Below, in pieces: positions 11,746-22,735 of a stretch of 46,332 bases of DNA. Position 1 is the stretch's first letter. Every line of letters starts with the position of its first letter. The stretch is from Amanita rubescens. Lineage: Eukaryota; Basidiomycota; Agaricomycetes; Agaricales; Amanitaceae. The notes below the pieces were generated by a model, which saw only the letters and a list, made by a program, of their open reading frames with translations, searched no databases and was not told the origin of the DNA. A program made the position numbers and the translations under genes. The stretch lies in contig WION01000416.1 in assembly GCA_015039365.1 (NCBI GenBank), positions 1 through 46,332 of the forward strand. Direction: 5' to 3'.

Positions 11746-12529
11746 GGAACCGGTCTGTCAGCGTTACATCCTGGACTAGCACGCGGGGTACATTTCATTC
11801 ACCTTTACAATCCAGACCTCCTTCCACATGACTGTTATCGGACAATCTATCCATTGGGATCTTTGGGGACGATTTACCGCTATTGTATGACTAGACGTTT
11901 ATCATATTTACGCTGACTGCCAAGGGACAGTTGTGTTTCATTACTTACTGTTTCAGCTGTATACTTAATCTGCATACCCTCGGACACTTTAACTTCAAAA
12001 AAGGACCCTTTTCGAAAACCTGGGAACATCCCAGCATGTATATTTCCTGCTTAATTAACAATTCTGCTAAACTGTACACAAATGTTTATAAAGCAACTTG
12101 TAGTCACCGTTACCAACATGCTTGTGTGCCGTTATGCATGTATACATCGTGATCGACATATGTTCGCATTATAGCGTTCCTAATACTCTATTGGCATGAT
12201 TGTGCGATTGCGAATTACTTTCCAACAATCGCGTTCTGCAACTGCCATGAAGATTACGCGCATCATATATCGTTTCATTTCTTGACCAGGCGTCCAATAA
12301 GGAAAACGTGTCTATGCGGCTATTGCAACATTATAGTAGCCCGTTGCTGTCTAATTATAGCAATGTAACTATAGATTTGGTGTAATCGTTCGATATGGTG
12401 AATTTATGCATTAAGAGTGTCCGAAGTTGTACGAAAAAAAGAAAACTAAAGATCGTCCGAAGAATAACTGTACCATTAGATGCACTTATTAGCCGTGAAG
12501 GTCCATGTAGAAAGGATCGTGATCATCTA
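11746..12529. other. Intergenic region between convergent genes
   Basis: This is an AT-rich gap between the end of the single-pass membrane-protein gene and the end of the first oxidase gene. The short open frame at 11931-12152 (+) shows no motif. I see 3' untranslated sequence and nothing else that can be supported. Confidence 0.45.
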
Positions 12530-14409
12530 TTATGAACCAATGCTTTGAGGGAAAGCGAAAACATTGTTGGGATCATATTCTTGTTTAATTGATACCAGAC
12601 GTTGGTAATTAGATCCGAAGTAAAGGGTTTGCCCTATAAATATGTTAGCAACTGATGCTAGGCACAGCCGTCATTCACATACAATTCGTAAGTTGATCGT
12701 CAGCGTAATTTGGGTATGCACTATAAAAGTACCATTTAGCGGCGGGTCTAGGAATGTCACGGGAATCACATACCCGATATCCCAACCGGCTGGGCTGTTG
12801 TCTGTGAGGCTTGCAACCATATCTGTAACAGATATATCAGCGCATTACTTGCAAATAGTTAGTATGCCTTACTGTCCAAGAATGTGAATCCGTCGCTAGG
12901 GAACGGTGGGGAACCAGACGATGCGTAGAATTGTATTGTCCACAACGAATTGCGGTGTCCAAACGATGTTGCAGTTGCACCTACGGCATTAACAGCAGAA
13001 TTTGTTCCTCCGTAGAAGTCCATTTCGACAAACCAGCTCTTTTGGGATAATGAGGCAAGCTTGGATGAAGATGGAAGGCGAAACTTACAACATCAGTTTG
13101 AGATCCTTCGTTAGCCATATAGTTCATAAAGGCTAAGAGCGCTGCATTGGAAATTGGAGATGCCGCGGGGGTCATTAGTGACTTGGCATAGAATGTATCT
13201 CTGCCGTCGGGTGAGGAGGTGCTGAGGGACCCTCCACCAAGAAAAGAGACGCTATTGATATACGTTCCAGGCACGAGAGTTGTGCTATCTGGCTGTCCAA
13301 CCTGGTTAAAGAAAGGTGCGATGACAGAGCTTAAGTTTTGCTCGGGGCCATACCAACCACCTGTAAGGCCAAAGTTAAGCTCGCCGGCCGCGTTGCCCCT
13401 CCCGATTACGAATTCTGCGCCAAATTGACTAGGGATGTTTGACGTAGCAAATTCCTGGAAGGCAGAAACGGCATTTGCCGCTTGGGTAGGATTCATGTTC
13501 CAACCATATTCGAAGACAGTCGCTGAAGCCGGTGCCGGGAAGGTCTGGTACGTTATTGCCGTGGTGATTCCAAACGATGGGCCAGCACCTCTCATGGCCT
13601 AATAAACCACAATATGAGATAAAGCGTTCAACCAGCGGCATCTTACATACCCAGAACAAATCATCGTTGCCTGAAACCGTGGTAACCGTGCCATTCGCCA
13701 ATACAACCTCCAAGGACTGGATCGGATCGAGGTTAAGTCCCCACATACGAGACGTGAAACCCCAACCACCAAAAGCTAGGTCAACGAATAAGAAGGAATT
13801 ATCTTCTCAAATCAAAGCGGGCATACATGAATGTCCTCCGATGCCAACGTATGGGCATGTGCCATGCGGTAGCGCGCGTCCAGCATTGTTTAGGGCCGTT
13901 GCAATATCACCAAGCCGATTCCCCGTCTGAACGGTTGCGAGGCCAGAGGTAGACACAGTAATTTGCGTTAGATGCGAAAGGTCCACTACCACGGCACCAT
14001 TCTTCCCGCCGAGTCCATTAGCAATATAACTATGCTGCGAAGAAGAGTTACTCTGAACGTTCGGCGAGTATATCATCATAAACGTACCCCTCCGCTGCGG
14101 GCAATCACATTATAACCAAACGCGGCTCCGACTTGAACTACTTGTGCCACCTGATTTGAGCTGTTGGGATATGTCACCACAGCGGGGTTAATGGTGTATC
14201 TTTCATTGTCTTCAAAAATCGGATATCAGCTTCTGCACCATACCTGTAAAAAATTCCTTACATGCCGCAGAATCTCCTGCATAAGCTGCGTTGTCGGGAA
14301 AGACAACCTGGACGCCTGTCGCGGTCAAATTCCCAACAAAATCAGCTGCGGACGCGTAGCATAAGCCAGCGGTGGCTATCAACACCAGAAAAGAGCTGTG
14401 GCCCCTCAT
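12530..14409 (-). CDS. Secreted FAD-dependent oligosaccharide oxidase-like protein, copy 1 (AA7 / BBE type)
   Basis: The start at 14409 gives MRGHSSFLVLIATAGLCYASA, a typical signal peptide. The FAD-binding domain follows: NERYTINPAVVTYPN, RSGGHSYIANGLGGKNG, TVQTGNRLGDIA, HGTCPYVGIGGHS, FGGWGFTSRMWGL, LVLANGT-type (EVVLANGTVTTVS) and DLFWAMRGAGPSFGITT. The His of RSGGH and the Cys of GTCPYVG are the two positions that carry a bicovalent flavin in glucooligosaccharide oxidases. The substrate domain holds GGWYGPEQ and TFYAKSLMTP. The C-terminal BBE segment has AYPNYADDQL, with the Tyr used as catalytic base in relatives, and YDPNNVFAFPQSIGS before TAA at 12530-12532. There are about nine introns and no lesion was seen. 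The enzyme probably oxidises the reducing end of oligosaccharides to lactones and makes H2O2; the substrate is not predictable. About 500 residues, normal for the family. Confidence 0.9.
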
Positions 14410-15654
14410 TTGACGTTGAGGAAGAGGATGTGGGTGCTTTGATAGAAAGCATCTGAATCATGGAGAAGAAATTTATATATCAATCACGGCCTATCCCTTG
14501 CTGTGCCGCTAAACCGAATGAGTAAAAGACCATGGGGGCCGACGGTATGAAACTCCGGGAGAGGGCGACTAGTTGCCGAGAAATTTCGCCTGCGTAATGA
14601 GAGCTGTGATGAAATTGGCGAATGCTATGCGCCGAGTAACATCCACTGACGTTGAATAATGGAACGGGCAACAATGCCCTTGGCGGCAGAGTAAGAAGTT
14701 ACTGCCTTCGATATGCAGAAAAAGTTACATAGACGTTTGATTTCTCCAAACAGTCAGTAATAAGATGCATAAGCCTGCGCAATATATAACGCCCACTTAC
14801 TACTTATGCAGCCAGTTGTTTTGCAGGACCCGATGTTTATCATGGTGGGTTTCGCGGCTATGAGTGCTAGTAATCAGCTGCATTATATAAATGCACTGCA
14901 ATTCGCGAGAATTCGCGCTACTTGCGAGTCCAACTCATCTTCCCTTCTCCCTTGACCTGAAACAACCAAGATCGACATCAATACGATGCCGTTCCGTAAT
15001 GCCGAGTATTCATCGGATCCGAATCAGTCCGAATCACGTTCTATCATATCAAGACTTTACAGTTACCGGTGCTCGTGCTTTCGAAATCATGCCCCACTAG
15101 TTGATCTGTTTTAGGATCACAGTAACCGGACGGTTCAACGAGCGTTCGGCGCTGGAAATCATCTGATGTTAGGCTAAGAGAAGTATTTATAACCGACTCG
15201 GACGCCTTGTCGAAAGGACCGACTCGGAACTGTATCGATATCACAACGCCTTGTCCATTCTTTGTCTTCTTTCGTGTAAATTCTGCACAGGTTAGAAAGT
15301 TAGGAAGCATATGGTCAGCGGGAGTGCCATGCTAACATCGTCAAAAGGACGACGTAATCTTGAAGCTTGAAGCTTGTTATTTAAAGTGCTTTGAACGGTA
15401 AATGGAGGTATACCACTACTCGTATCTATTTTATCGGAGCTACTAAACACTAGAGTCCTGGTAGGGAGCGTATGGTACCAATCAGATGATCTAGGCTTCC
15501 AAGTCCACTATATGCAAAAACTAAACTACTGGAATGACGATCGACCGATAGTTCAGATGATGAGTAAAAGGGTTCATTATGTTGTAAGTTCAACGGGAGT
15601 CCATGCAGAAAAACAAAAAAGAAACCAAAGTCTGTGTCCACAAGCTTGCTGTAA
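14410..15654. other. Intergenic region between tandem oxidase genes
   Basis: This is the promoter of oxidase copy 1 followed by about 1.1 kb without a recognisable gene. A minus-strand open frame at 15044-15310 (88 codons) has no known motif. A short triplication of CTTGAAG-like units occurs at about 15359-15375. The tandem arrangement of the two flanking genes suggests that this spacer formed at the duplication, but I saw no long copy of either gene in it. Confidence 0.45.
14472..14480 (-). promoter_or_regulatory. Probable TATA box of oxidase copy 1
   Basis: On the minus strand the sequence reads GATATATAAATTT, ending about 63 bases before the start codon at 14409. Position and sequence fit a TATA element of an inducible secreted-enzyme gene. 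No transcript evidence is available. Confidence 0.5.
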
Positions 15655-17546
15655 TTACGACCCAATGCTTTGAGGGAAGGAAAAGACATTGTGGGGATCA
15701 TATTTTTTCTTGATGGATTGCAATCGCGGATAATTGGCCCCATAGTAGAGATTTTGCCCTAGAAAAATGTCGGAAAAACAGGCGCTGGGCTACAAACTTA
15801 ATACTCACAATTCACCAGTCCTTTGTCTGGGTAATTCGGGTACGCACTGAAAGCAGATTAACAATGGCCTGCGAGAATTCCAGTTCCGTCACTTACCCGA
15901 TATTCCAGTTGGTCGGGCTGTTACTCGTCAACGTGTTGACCATGTCTAATGAAAATAGCACATTAAAAATGTAGCCGATACAAAGAAAGTGGAATTTACC
16001 GTTCAAGAACGTGAATCCACTGCTAGGATATGGTGGGTTGTTGTTAGACGAGGATGCGTAAAACTGGATAGTCCACAACGCATTGCGCTTGCCAAAGGCT
16101 GTGGCATCCACAGGAACGGAGTTTACAATAGAGTTTGTCCCACCGTAGAGATCCATTTCGACAAACCAATTCTAAAGAGTCAGTAAGAAAGCTGGTTGGA
16201 CAAGCTAAGGGAACAATAATTTACTAGATTTGTTTGAGATCCTTGGTTGGCCAAGTAATTCGTAAACGCATTGAGTGCCTTGTCAGAGATTGAAGGGGTC
16301 ATCAATGATTTCGCATAGAATGTTTGTCTCGTATCAGGTGCAGAAGTACTGACAGAGCCCCCACCGAGATTCGCGACGCTGTCAATGTATGAACCAGGTG
16401 TGAATTTGGTGCTGTCAGGTTGCCGGACTTGACCAAGGAACGGAGCGACGACGGAGGCGAGACCTTGTTCTGGGCCATAATAACCGCCAGTCAGGCTGAA
16501 ATATACGTGACCGGCGCTATTGCCTCGGCCAAGTACGAGTTCGGCACCGAATTCTTTTGGAACATTGGTCGTAGCAAATTGCTGGAAGGCTGAAATGGCC
16601 TTTGCGGCATCTGACGGGGTCATGGCCCAAACATACTGGAAAATGGTGACAGAGGGAGGCGCAGGGAAGGTCTTGACTGTGATCGAAGTAGTGATACCAA
16701 ACGAAGGAGCAGCGCCTCTCATAGCCTGATAAACTCGTCAAGACCTACATATTCTCATTCGGAAATATTCCACACACCCAGAATAAATCACCATTCTTTT
16801 GGGCTGAGACAGTTGTTACGGTTCCATTCGCAAGCACAACCTCCAGGGACTGGATCGTGTCAAGTGTGAGTCCCCACATACGGGACGTGAATCCCCAGCC
16901 ACCAAAAGCTGAGAAACTAGTAAGGATGGATAAGAATGGTCGTCAAAAGCCTCCTTACCCGAATGACCTCCTACGCCGACGTAAGGGCAGGTACCATGAG
17001 GCAGCGCACGCCCATGGTTGTTGAGCCCAACAGCCACATTCCCGAGCCGGTTTCCAGTCTGGATAGTTGCAATGCCGGATGAAGACACGGTTATTTGCTT
17101 CAAATTTCGAAGGTCAACAACCACAGCGCCGTTCTTCCCACCGAGGCCATTCGCGATGTAACTATGCTGCAGAACAAAATTAGCCTCAACACATTTATAG
17201 ATTCAAAAGTGCGAACATACACCTCCGCTTCGAGCAACTACAGGGTATTTGTATGACAATCCGACCTTGACCACTTTTGCGACCTCCTGAGCACTGTTAG
17301 GGAATGCTATTGCAACGGGCTGGAACGTAAATCTTTCATTATCTAAAAAAAGTGAAGCTTTATGTTATGCTATACTCTGTAAACGACATTTCACCTACAT
17401 GCTTGACTGTATCCTGCGTAACTGGCATCCCCAGGGAAGACAGCTTTTACTCCGGTCGCCTTCAGATCCCCTGGAAAATTGGCAGCAGCAGCATAGCAAT
17501 AACCAACGAAGGTCAGCGACACCAACAATGGCCCGCAAATCTTCAT
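15655..17546 (-). CDS. Secreted FAD-dependent oligosaccharide oxidase-like protein, copy 2 (AA7 / BBE type)
   Basis: The start at 17546 opens MKICGPLLVSLTFVGYCYA, a signal peptide. Domains follow in the same order as its neighbour: NERFTFQPVAIAFPNS, RSGGHSYIANGLGGKNG, TIQTGNRLGNVA, HGTCPYVGVGGHSAFGG, DLFWAMRGAAPSFGITT, GGYYGPEQ, TFYAKSLMTP, NWFVEMDLYGGTNS and AYPNYPDKGLVNW. It ends YDPHNVFSFPQSIGS at TAA 15655-15657. Both flavin-linking positions (His of RSGGH, Cys of GTCPYVG) and the YPNY tyrosine are present. Intron positions match copy 1, including the last one inside the Trp codon of LVNW. Same strand, similar sequence and shared introns show that copies 1 and 2 arose by tandem duplication. 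Predicted length about 500 residues. Substrate unknown; oxidation of cello-, malto- or chito-oligosaccharides is possible. Confidence 0.9.
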
Positions 17547-20120
17547 TTTGCGTCGACCGGGGAGGGAGAGCTATGAAGAATGGGCAAAGGGGGCGATTTA
17601 TAGGGTCGCCATTGCTGTGGTACAGCATGCTCCGCGCCGTTACGTGCTATTCGGCTAACTGGATATAACGAGTTGTTAACGGAAGTGCGCCTAGGGAGTC
17701 CCGGTAAATTAACTGCCAGCAAAAAGGGGGTTCGGACGACGAATTTCTCCGATGATGGTAAGCAAGTTCTGAGGTCATGCTTGTGGTGAGGGAATAGAGA
17801 TCGAACCTCTTGCCCCTTACCCTCCGATTACGCAGTTTCAGGGAATATAATTTCTCAAACACAAACATCTCCAACGCACCATGCTGTATCCAGTATCGTT
17901 CTCTGCCAACTTTACAAATTATATGAATCCGCGTCCACTGACGGGAAGTACTGTTTTACAAAAAATCCCTCACCGTAGGTGCGCTACGCCCCATGACTAT
18001 GGCAAATTCTGCTTAGTGACTGTCTTGCAAACAGCTAGCCCAACATAAGATGGCTACGGTGGCACAGAAGACGGGAAGACATTCAAATGCATTCTCAGGT
18101 CTAGAGGATGGTGATTACAGATCAGGATCGAACGCGCGACAAGCGGAACACTCGCACAAATGATGAATGGACATAATGAGGCGCTATCGGATTTCAGCAC
18201 CCATCACGGCACTGTGTTAGGCCAGCCTTTGTCAGTGCAAGTAGCCTCTTCCACTCGAGGGATACACGGTATGAACATACTATCAACGAGCTTGACATCC
18301 TCGAAGGCATCACGATCAGTTGAGGGCTTTGCCTGTTTTTATCTCATACAAAGGCTCCACATGACCTCTCTGCAAGCTATGGTCCAGCCAGTCTCGAGGA
18401 TACCCATCCTGTACCTCGACTGAAAATCAGTTGACGGCCATAAGATTAGTATCGCAAAGGGGATCCGCAAAATGTGCGAGGTCATCGAGATCTGCCACGG
18501 GACACGGACCCCCTCTCCTTCTGGGCACGTCTATATTCCAGGCTCCTCTGCAAAAAAAAAGGGACCCCGTCCCAAGAGGCGGTGATCTCGAGTTTCCCCG
18601 TCCAGTCCTTTGGCAGATCTGGACTAATGTTTTCCAAAGCCTTTTTTGTTTTCGCTCCTGGTCACCCAACGAGGGTGTACGTACTGCAGAGTCGGACAGT
18701 GTTCTGCTCGCGCTCAACCTTGTAGTGCATGGATCGAGAAGGAGAGGGGACGACGAATGCAAACACCTTGGCGACAACTGGGCCCAAACGGCGATACGAA
18801 GGGAAGCCTTTCAGTGGTGCAAACGGCAATGCTTCTTCAGCGTCATCGGTTGCAGCTACATGCCACTCGAATTCGGTGCTATACGGAGACTTCGATCTGG
18901 TGCGTAATCACCTTGTGTGCCCGGATTGCTACGAAACTACATCCAGCTTCTAAGTCGCAAGGAATCACCGATGGCTAATCATTGAACTTCACTATCATTG
19001 CGGGACAAAACAGCCACTGCATCGGGTTTCCACCTCCTTGCGGTAACAAGCAGTTGCGCTGGGATTAGGATCTCACCAGTTCTTCAAAACGTGAAGACGG
19101 CGGTCAATAACCCACTCCTTAGGACCTGTAGAGCGCCGGGTTTATCAGAATCCAGCCATGTCAACTCTCAAGGCAGCTCTCTTCTACAAATTGTGCAACA
19201 TCTCTTGCCGGCTAACACTCAGAGAAATGCGCCGTGACGTATGGACGCTTCGGCGCTGTTCTTAGCTAAGTATACCAAGGGATAGCTTGAATCAATCTAT
19301 CAATTTAACACAAACGAGCGCTGATTAGTACCCCGCCACGCATCCGCAGTAACTGTCAATGCCTGGCGTCTCGCTTTCTACATTACCCAGATATGATGAG
19401 AACTTCCATCCACAGAAACAGACGATGACGTCGTTGGTTCCTTGGGAATAGGCCTACCTAGGTTCCTCAGTACTGCCTCAGCACTGGACGCATTCAATCG
19501 TCGCCATGCCATTGAATATTGATGTTCCGCGCCACAGCCCCTTGCGACGTCAACGGCTCCCACCACCATCACGATCCGTGCCTTCGCCACAAATCAACTA
19601 ATCACATCTCGCCCACTCTTTTGACTCGTCACACTCAGGGTGGATCTTTAAATGCCAATAATAAAAAGTTTCAGTGGTATATGTATTATTGCGACTATGT
19701 CGGGCTGGTATATGTTATATCTACAAACAAGGTCCCTGATGAGTGCAATGTGTGTTCATGAGGTATATTATGATATGCGATAGATGCAGGGGAGATGCAA
19801 GGGGCGTCAAAGTCTTTTGGGGGAGGCCTATGGCTCGAGGGGGGGAGGAGTCAAAGTAAAGGTAAAAAAGGAGTGGAAAAGGTAACTGTTGAATCCAAAA
19901 AAGTCTTTGGATGCCAAAAGAATACCATTTATCTCAGACGAGACAGATGAATTTGGTGAAGAACGGAAAACGGGGGAGTCCGATATCGAATGAGGAAATC
20001 AGAAAATATAAAAAAGGGGAACAAAAGAGCCAAGAGTCAGGCGAGGAGCAAAGTCGATAAGAGCGGAAAATCGTCCTTTACCCTCCTTCTATGCCTGGCG
20101 TTCTCCCAGATATGCCACGA
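17547..20120. other. Gene-poor region of about 2.6 kb
   Basis: No gene could be supported. The largest open frames (18431-18907 on + and 18427-18777 on -) overlap antisense and have no motif, so I treat them as chance. A stretch at 18800-18990 is moderately open in three frames but has no family signature. From 19660 to 20060 the DNA is purine-rich on the plus strand and probably belongs to the 3' flank of the glycosyltransferase gene. The left end is the promoter of oxidase copy 2. Confidence 0.45.
17597..17602 (-). promoter_or_regulatory. Probable TATA box of oxidase copy 2
   Basis: The minus strand reads CCTATAAATCG about 50 bases before the start codon at 17546. This is similar in placement to the element in front of copy 1. 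It is a prediction from sequence and spacing only. Confidence 0.5.
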
Positions 20121-22006
20121 TCACCGCGCGTATCCAACGCTCATGGGGGTCATTTGCATCTCAAATCCGCCAACCTCTTCATCTGCACCTCTTCTCCTCA
20201 TGTTTCCCCCACCCATGGTCATTTCTTTAGGTGGCAGTGGGGGAGGCGCGTCCCTATACGGAGATTGGTCTCTAAATGGTGACATGAATTCGTTACCTAG
20301 ACAGCGCACCGCGCAGATCACACATCACTTATCATAACGCATTCGGCAGTAAGAGAGAAGCTCACCATCGGTATGTAGCATTCTTTGGTGAGAAGGCACT
20401 GTATCCGTGTTCGTACCAAGCTTCTCCTCATTAAGCTTATCCGCGGCAGCAGTGGCTGCAGAAATGTCACCAATACCAGCACGAGTACCCCATCCGGTCT
20501 GTATATTTCACCGTTAGCACACAAGAATAACCCCGAGTTTAAAGAAGCTTAAATTACGAACCTCGTGTAGAGTACATAAAGCGTATAGCTTCATCACCGC
20601 AAAGTAGTAGCCAAATAAAATGAATGCAGGCACGTAAACGATATCCTGCGGTCGATACCACAGATGTGGCAAAAGCTTTGCCGTTCGTGTCGCCGTTAGC
20701 CAAACCATGTAAGATAAAATGATATTCCTAACGGGGAATAGTGAACACGTGTCATGTCAGGCGACCCGCAGCAGGCACTACGAAAAAGAATACTTACCAC
20801 CATGGCAGATGATAGCCGCCGTGCGCCGTGGGTAGGAAACTTTTGTAAATGAGGTATGCAACGAAGCATGGACCAACCAGCAGCGTGAGTGGGTTGAATA
20901 GCTTGTCAACCTGCGACACAGTGAGCAGCAAACACAACACCATAACTGAAGCGTACCATAGTATAAGCGACAAAAGGGTGCGCCGTCCAAACGTGCCGCT
21001 CCATGAACAGACTCCTCAAGTCTGACCTCCACGTGTTCCGCGTCCACCGCAACACCTGCTTTAAAAACCTCCAATTTGGCTTCATCGTACTCAACAGCTC
21101 AGCCTCTGGACAGCATTGCACATAAGTGGTCCATCCATGACTGACCATCCATCTGGTTAAAAATTTGTCGTCTCCTGAATTTAGCTGGTACTTCCCCAGC
21201 CAATAGTCGTGCGTAAAACCGTGAAGAAACTCTGGATCCTTCAGAATGACCGTCCTATACGCCGCTGTCCGCCCAGACAAGCATGGAACTCCTCCATCAA
21301 TGTGGGTTGACGCAGCAATCTCCACATTCCGCATGGTTAACCGGAATGCCGCAAGCACCTCCCACACTGTCATCTTATTGCCAACCGGCTGCACACGCTG
21401 ACTCGTTCCGACCCCGCCTACTTTCTGGTCCTCAAAGCATGCAAGCACGTATGGCAAGAGCGTCGGCGGCCAAATCGCGTCGTCATCCGAGAACACGATG
21501 ATGTCCGTTGTCGTGTTCCTAATCCCATGCATCATCTGCAACCTCTTGTTTGCAAATGGCACAGTCAAGACGCGGATCCTATCTGGAGCAACCTGGTTCG
21601 CTAGGTCTTGCAGGGGTCCAAGCATTTTTTCCTCTGTGACGATGATAATCTCTTTCGGGTTGCCAACAAGCCAGCTATGTGCAGCTTCCTTGAACTCTTC
21701 GCCTGCATCTATCGTCGGCACAATGATCGTCACATCTTCCGAAGCGACGTATGTTGGATTTTCAGGTAAGGGGACCGGGCGATAGGTGAGGGCGGCTGAC
21801 ACGCGTATTGTATACCATAGATAGCGAAAAAATCTGTATAATGCCTATCCATGAGCAAACCGTCAATAATATAGACCTTTCACCGACCCTATGACACCAA
21901 AGGGGACAACTACGGATGGGAATCATCAGCAAGGATGTCTTGGCATGCAGTTGGCGAGAAAAAGAAACTTACAGACTGGGAATGCATCAGCAGTAAGATA
22001 GAGCAT
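20121..22006 (-). CDS. Family 2 glycosyltransferase, Cps1 / hyaluronan-synthase-like polysaccharide synthase
   Basis: This is a processive membrane glycosyltransferase that probably makes an extracellular or cell-wall polysaccharide from a nucleotide sugar. Short first exons (MLYLTADAFPV, then VPFGVIG) lead into RFFRYLWYTIRVSAALTYRP, an N-terminal membrane segment. The GT2 core shows VTIIVPTIDAGEEF, FSDDDAIWPP (nucleotide/metal Asp), GVGTSQRV, HIDGGVPCLSGRTAAYR, NSGDDKFLTRW and QVLRWTRNTWRSD, the Q-x-x-R-W motif. Membrane helices follow (FNPLTLLVGPCFVAYLIY and PQDIVYVPAFILFGYYFAVM). The tail reads TGWGTRAGIGD, then after a last intron a proline- and methionine-rich end (APPPLPPKEM) to TGA at 20121-20123. 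Relatives in fungi are linked to capsule synthesis and to hyphal growth on surfaces. Without the last intron the protein would stop at 20325. About 520 residues. Confidence 0.88.
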
Positions 22007-22735
22007 TTGTGCTCTGATGCAAAGTGAAAGGAATGAAGGGGAGTGCGGTGAGTGATGGAAGTGGAAACAAACGCCAGCGCCCCTTGTGTCTAGTGGTAGT
22101 GACACTAGGACGGTTACACGCTCATCATCGGTGCGGAGTTTGAAAATTCAGGCATCGCCGACTACTCCTCCCTTCATATTTGCCTCGCGCCGTGACCGAT
22201 GCCGAGCACCGAGCAACTTCGGGTCCGCACTTACAATAATTTTCACCAGCTAGGGGTTCGCCAAGACCTTCCAGTGTTACCTCACATTTTATTCCCTCCG
22301 GCCCGGCATCATCACCAGATTGTGGAAAAACATGCGCAGGTCGGTCTACGGGCGTTGCTTGACTATGGGATTACACTTGAGCCTTTAGGAAATTTGCCCC
22401 TGATACCCATCTAATTGGAAACACTGGTGTAACAGGCACGCACTCCGACAAAGCACAACCGCAGCAATAAAGGAAAATTCCGTCGTACATTACTTAAAAG
22501 CACATTGACTTGTCTGAGTAATACACACGAGACCATGCCAATCTTTAAAGGGGAGAAACTACCGACTGCGAAAATGCCATGCAATGTGGGTAAATAGATG
22601 ATGGGTGGTATCAATAAAAAAGCTATATGACTTTTGGTTGGGTGGACAAATATTAACGGCGAAATAGATAGGATAAGGCCACAGGCCAAAAAATAAAGTG
22701 GTGAATTCGTCAAGGAAAGATAGTAATACCTCACA
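22007..22735. other. Intergenic region between two minus-strand genes
   Basis: The left part is the promoter and leader of the glycosyltransferase gene. The right part is the 3' flank of the zinc-cluster factor gene. A tRNA-A-box-like string at about 22092-22104 has no matching B box or cloverleaf. The open frame 22411-22821 (-) partly overlaps the factor's last exon in another frame and is not supported. Confidence 0.45.

Noticed and set aside
17770..17860. T-arm-like string (AGAGGTTCGATCTCT) on the minus strand
   Set aside because: The stem pairs poorly, and no D arm, anticodon arm or acceptor stem fits around it.
18427..18907. Overlapping long open frames on both strands
   Set aside because: They are mutually antisense, show no motif, and do not extend by plausible splicing; most likely chance.
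22085..22180. tRNA-like A-box string (CTAGTGGTAGT) on the plus strand
   Set aside because: No B box of the GGTTCGANTCC type follows at the right distance and no cloverleaf can be drawn.
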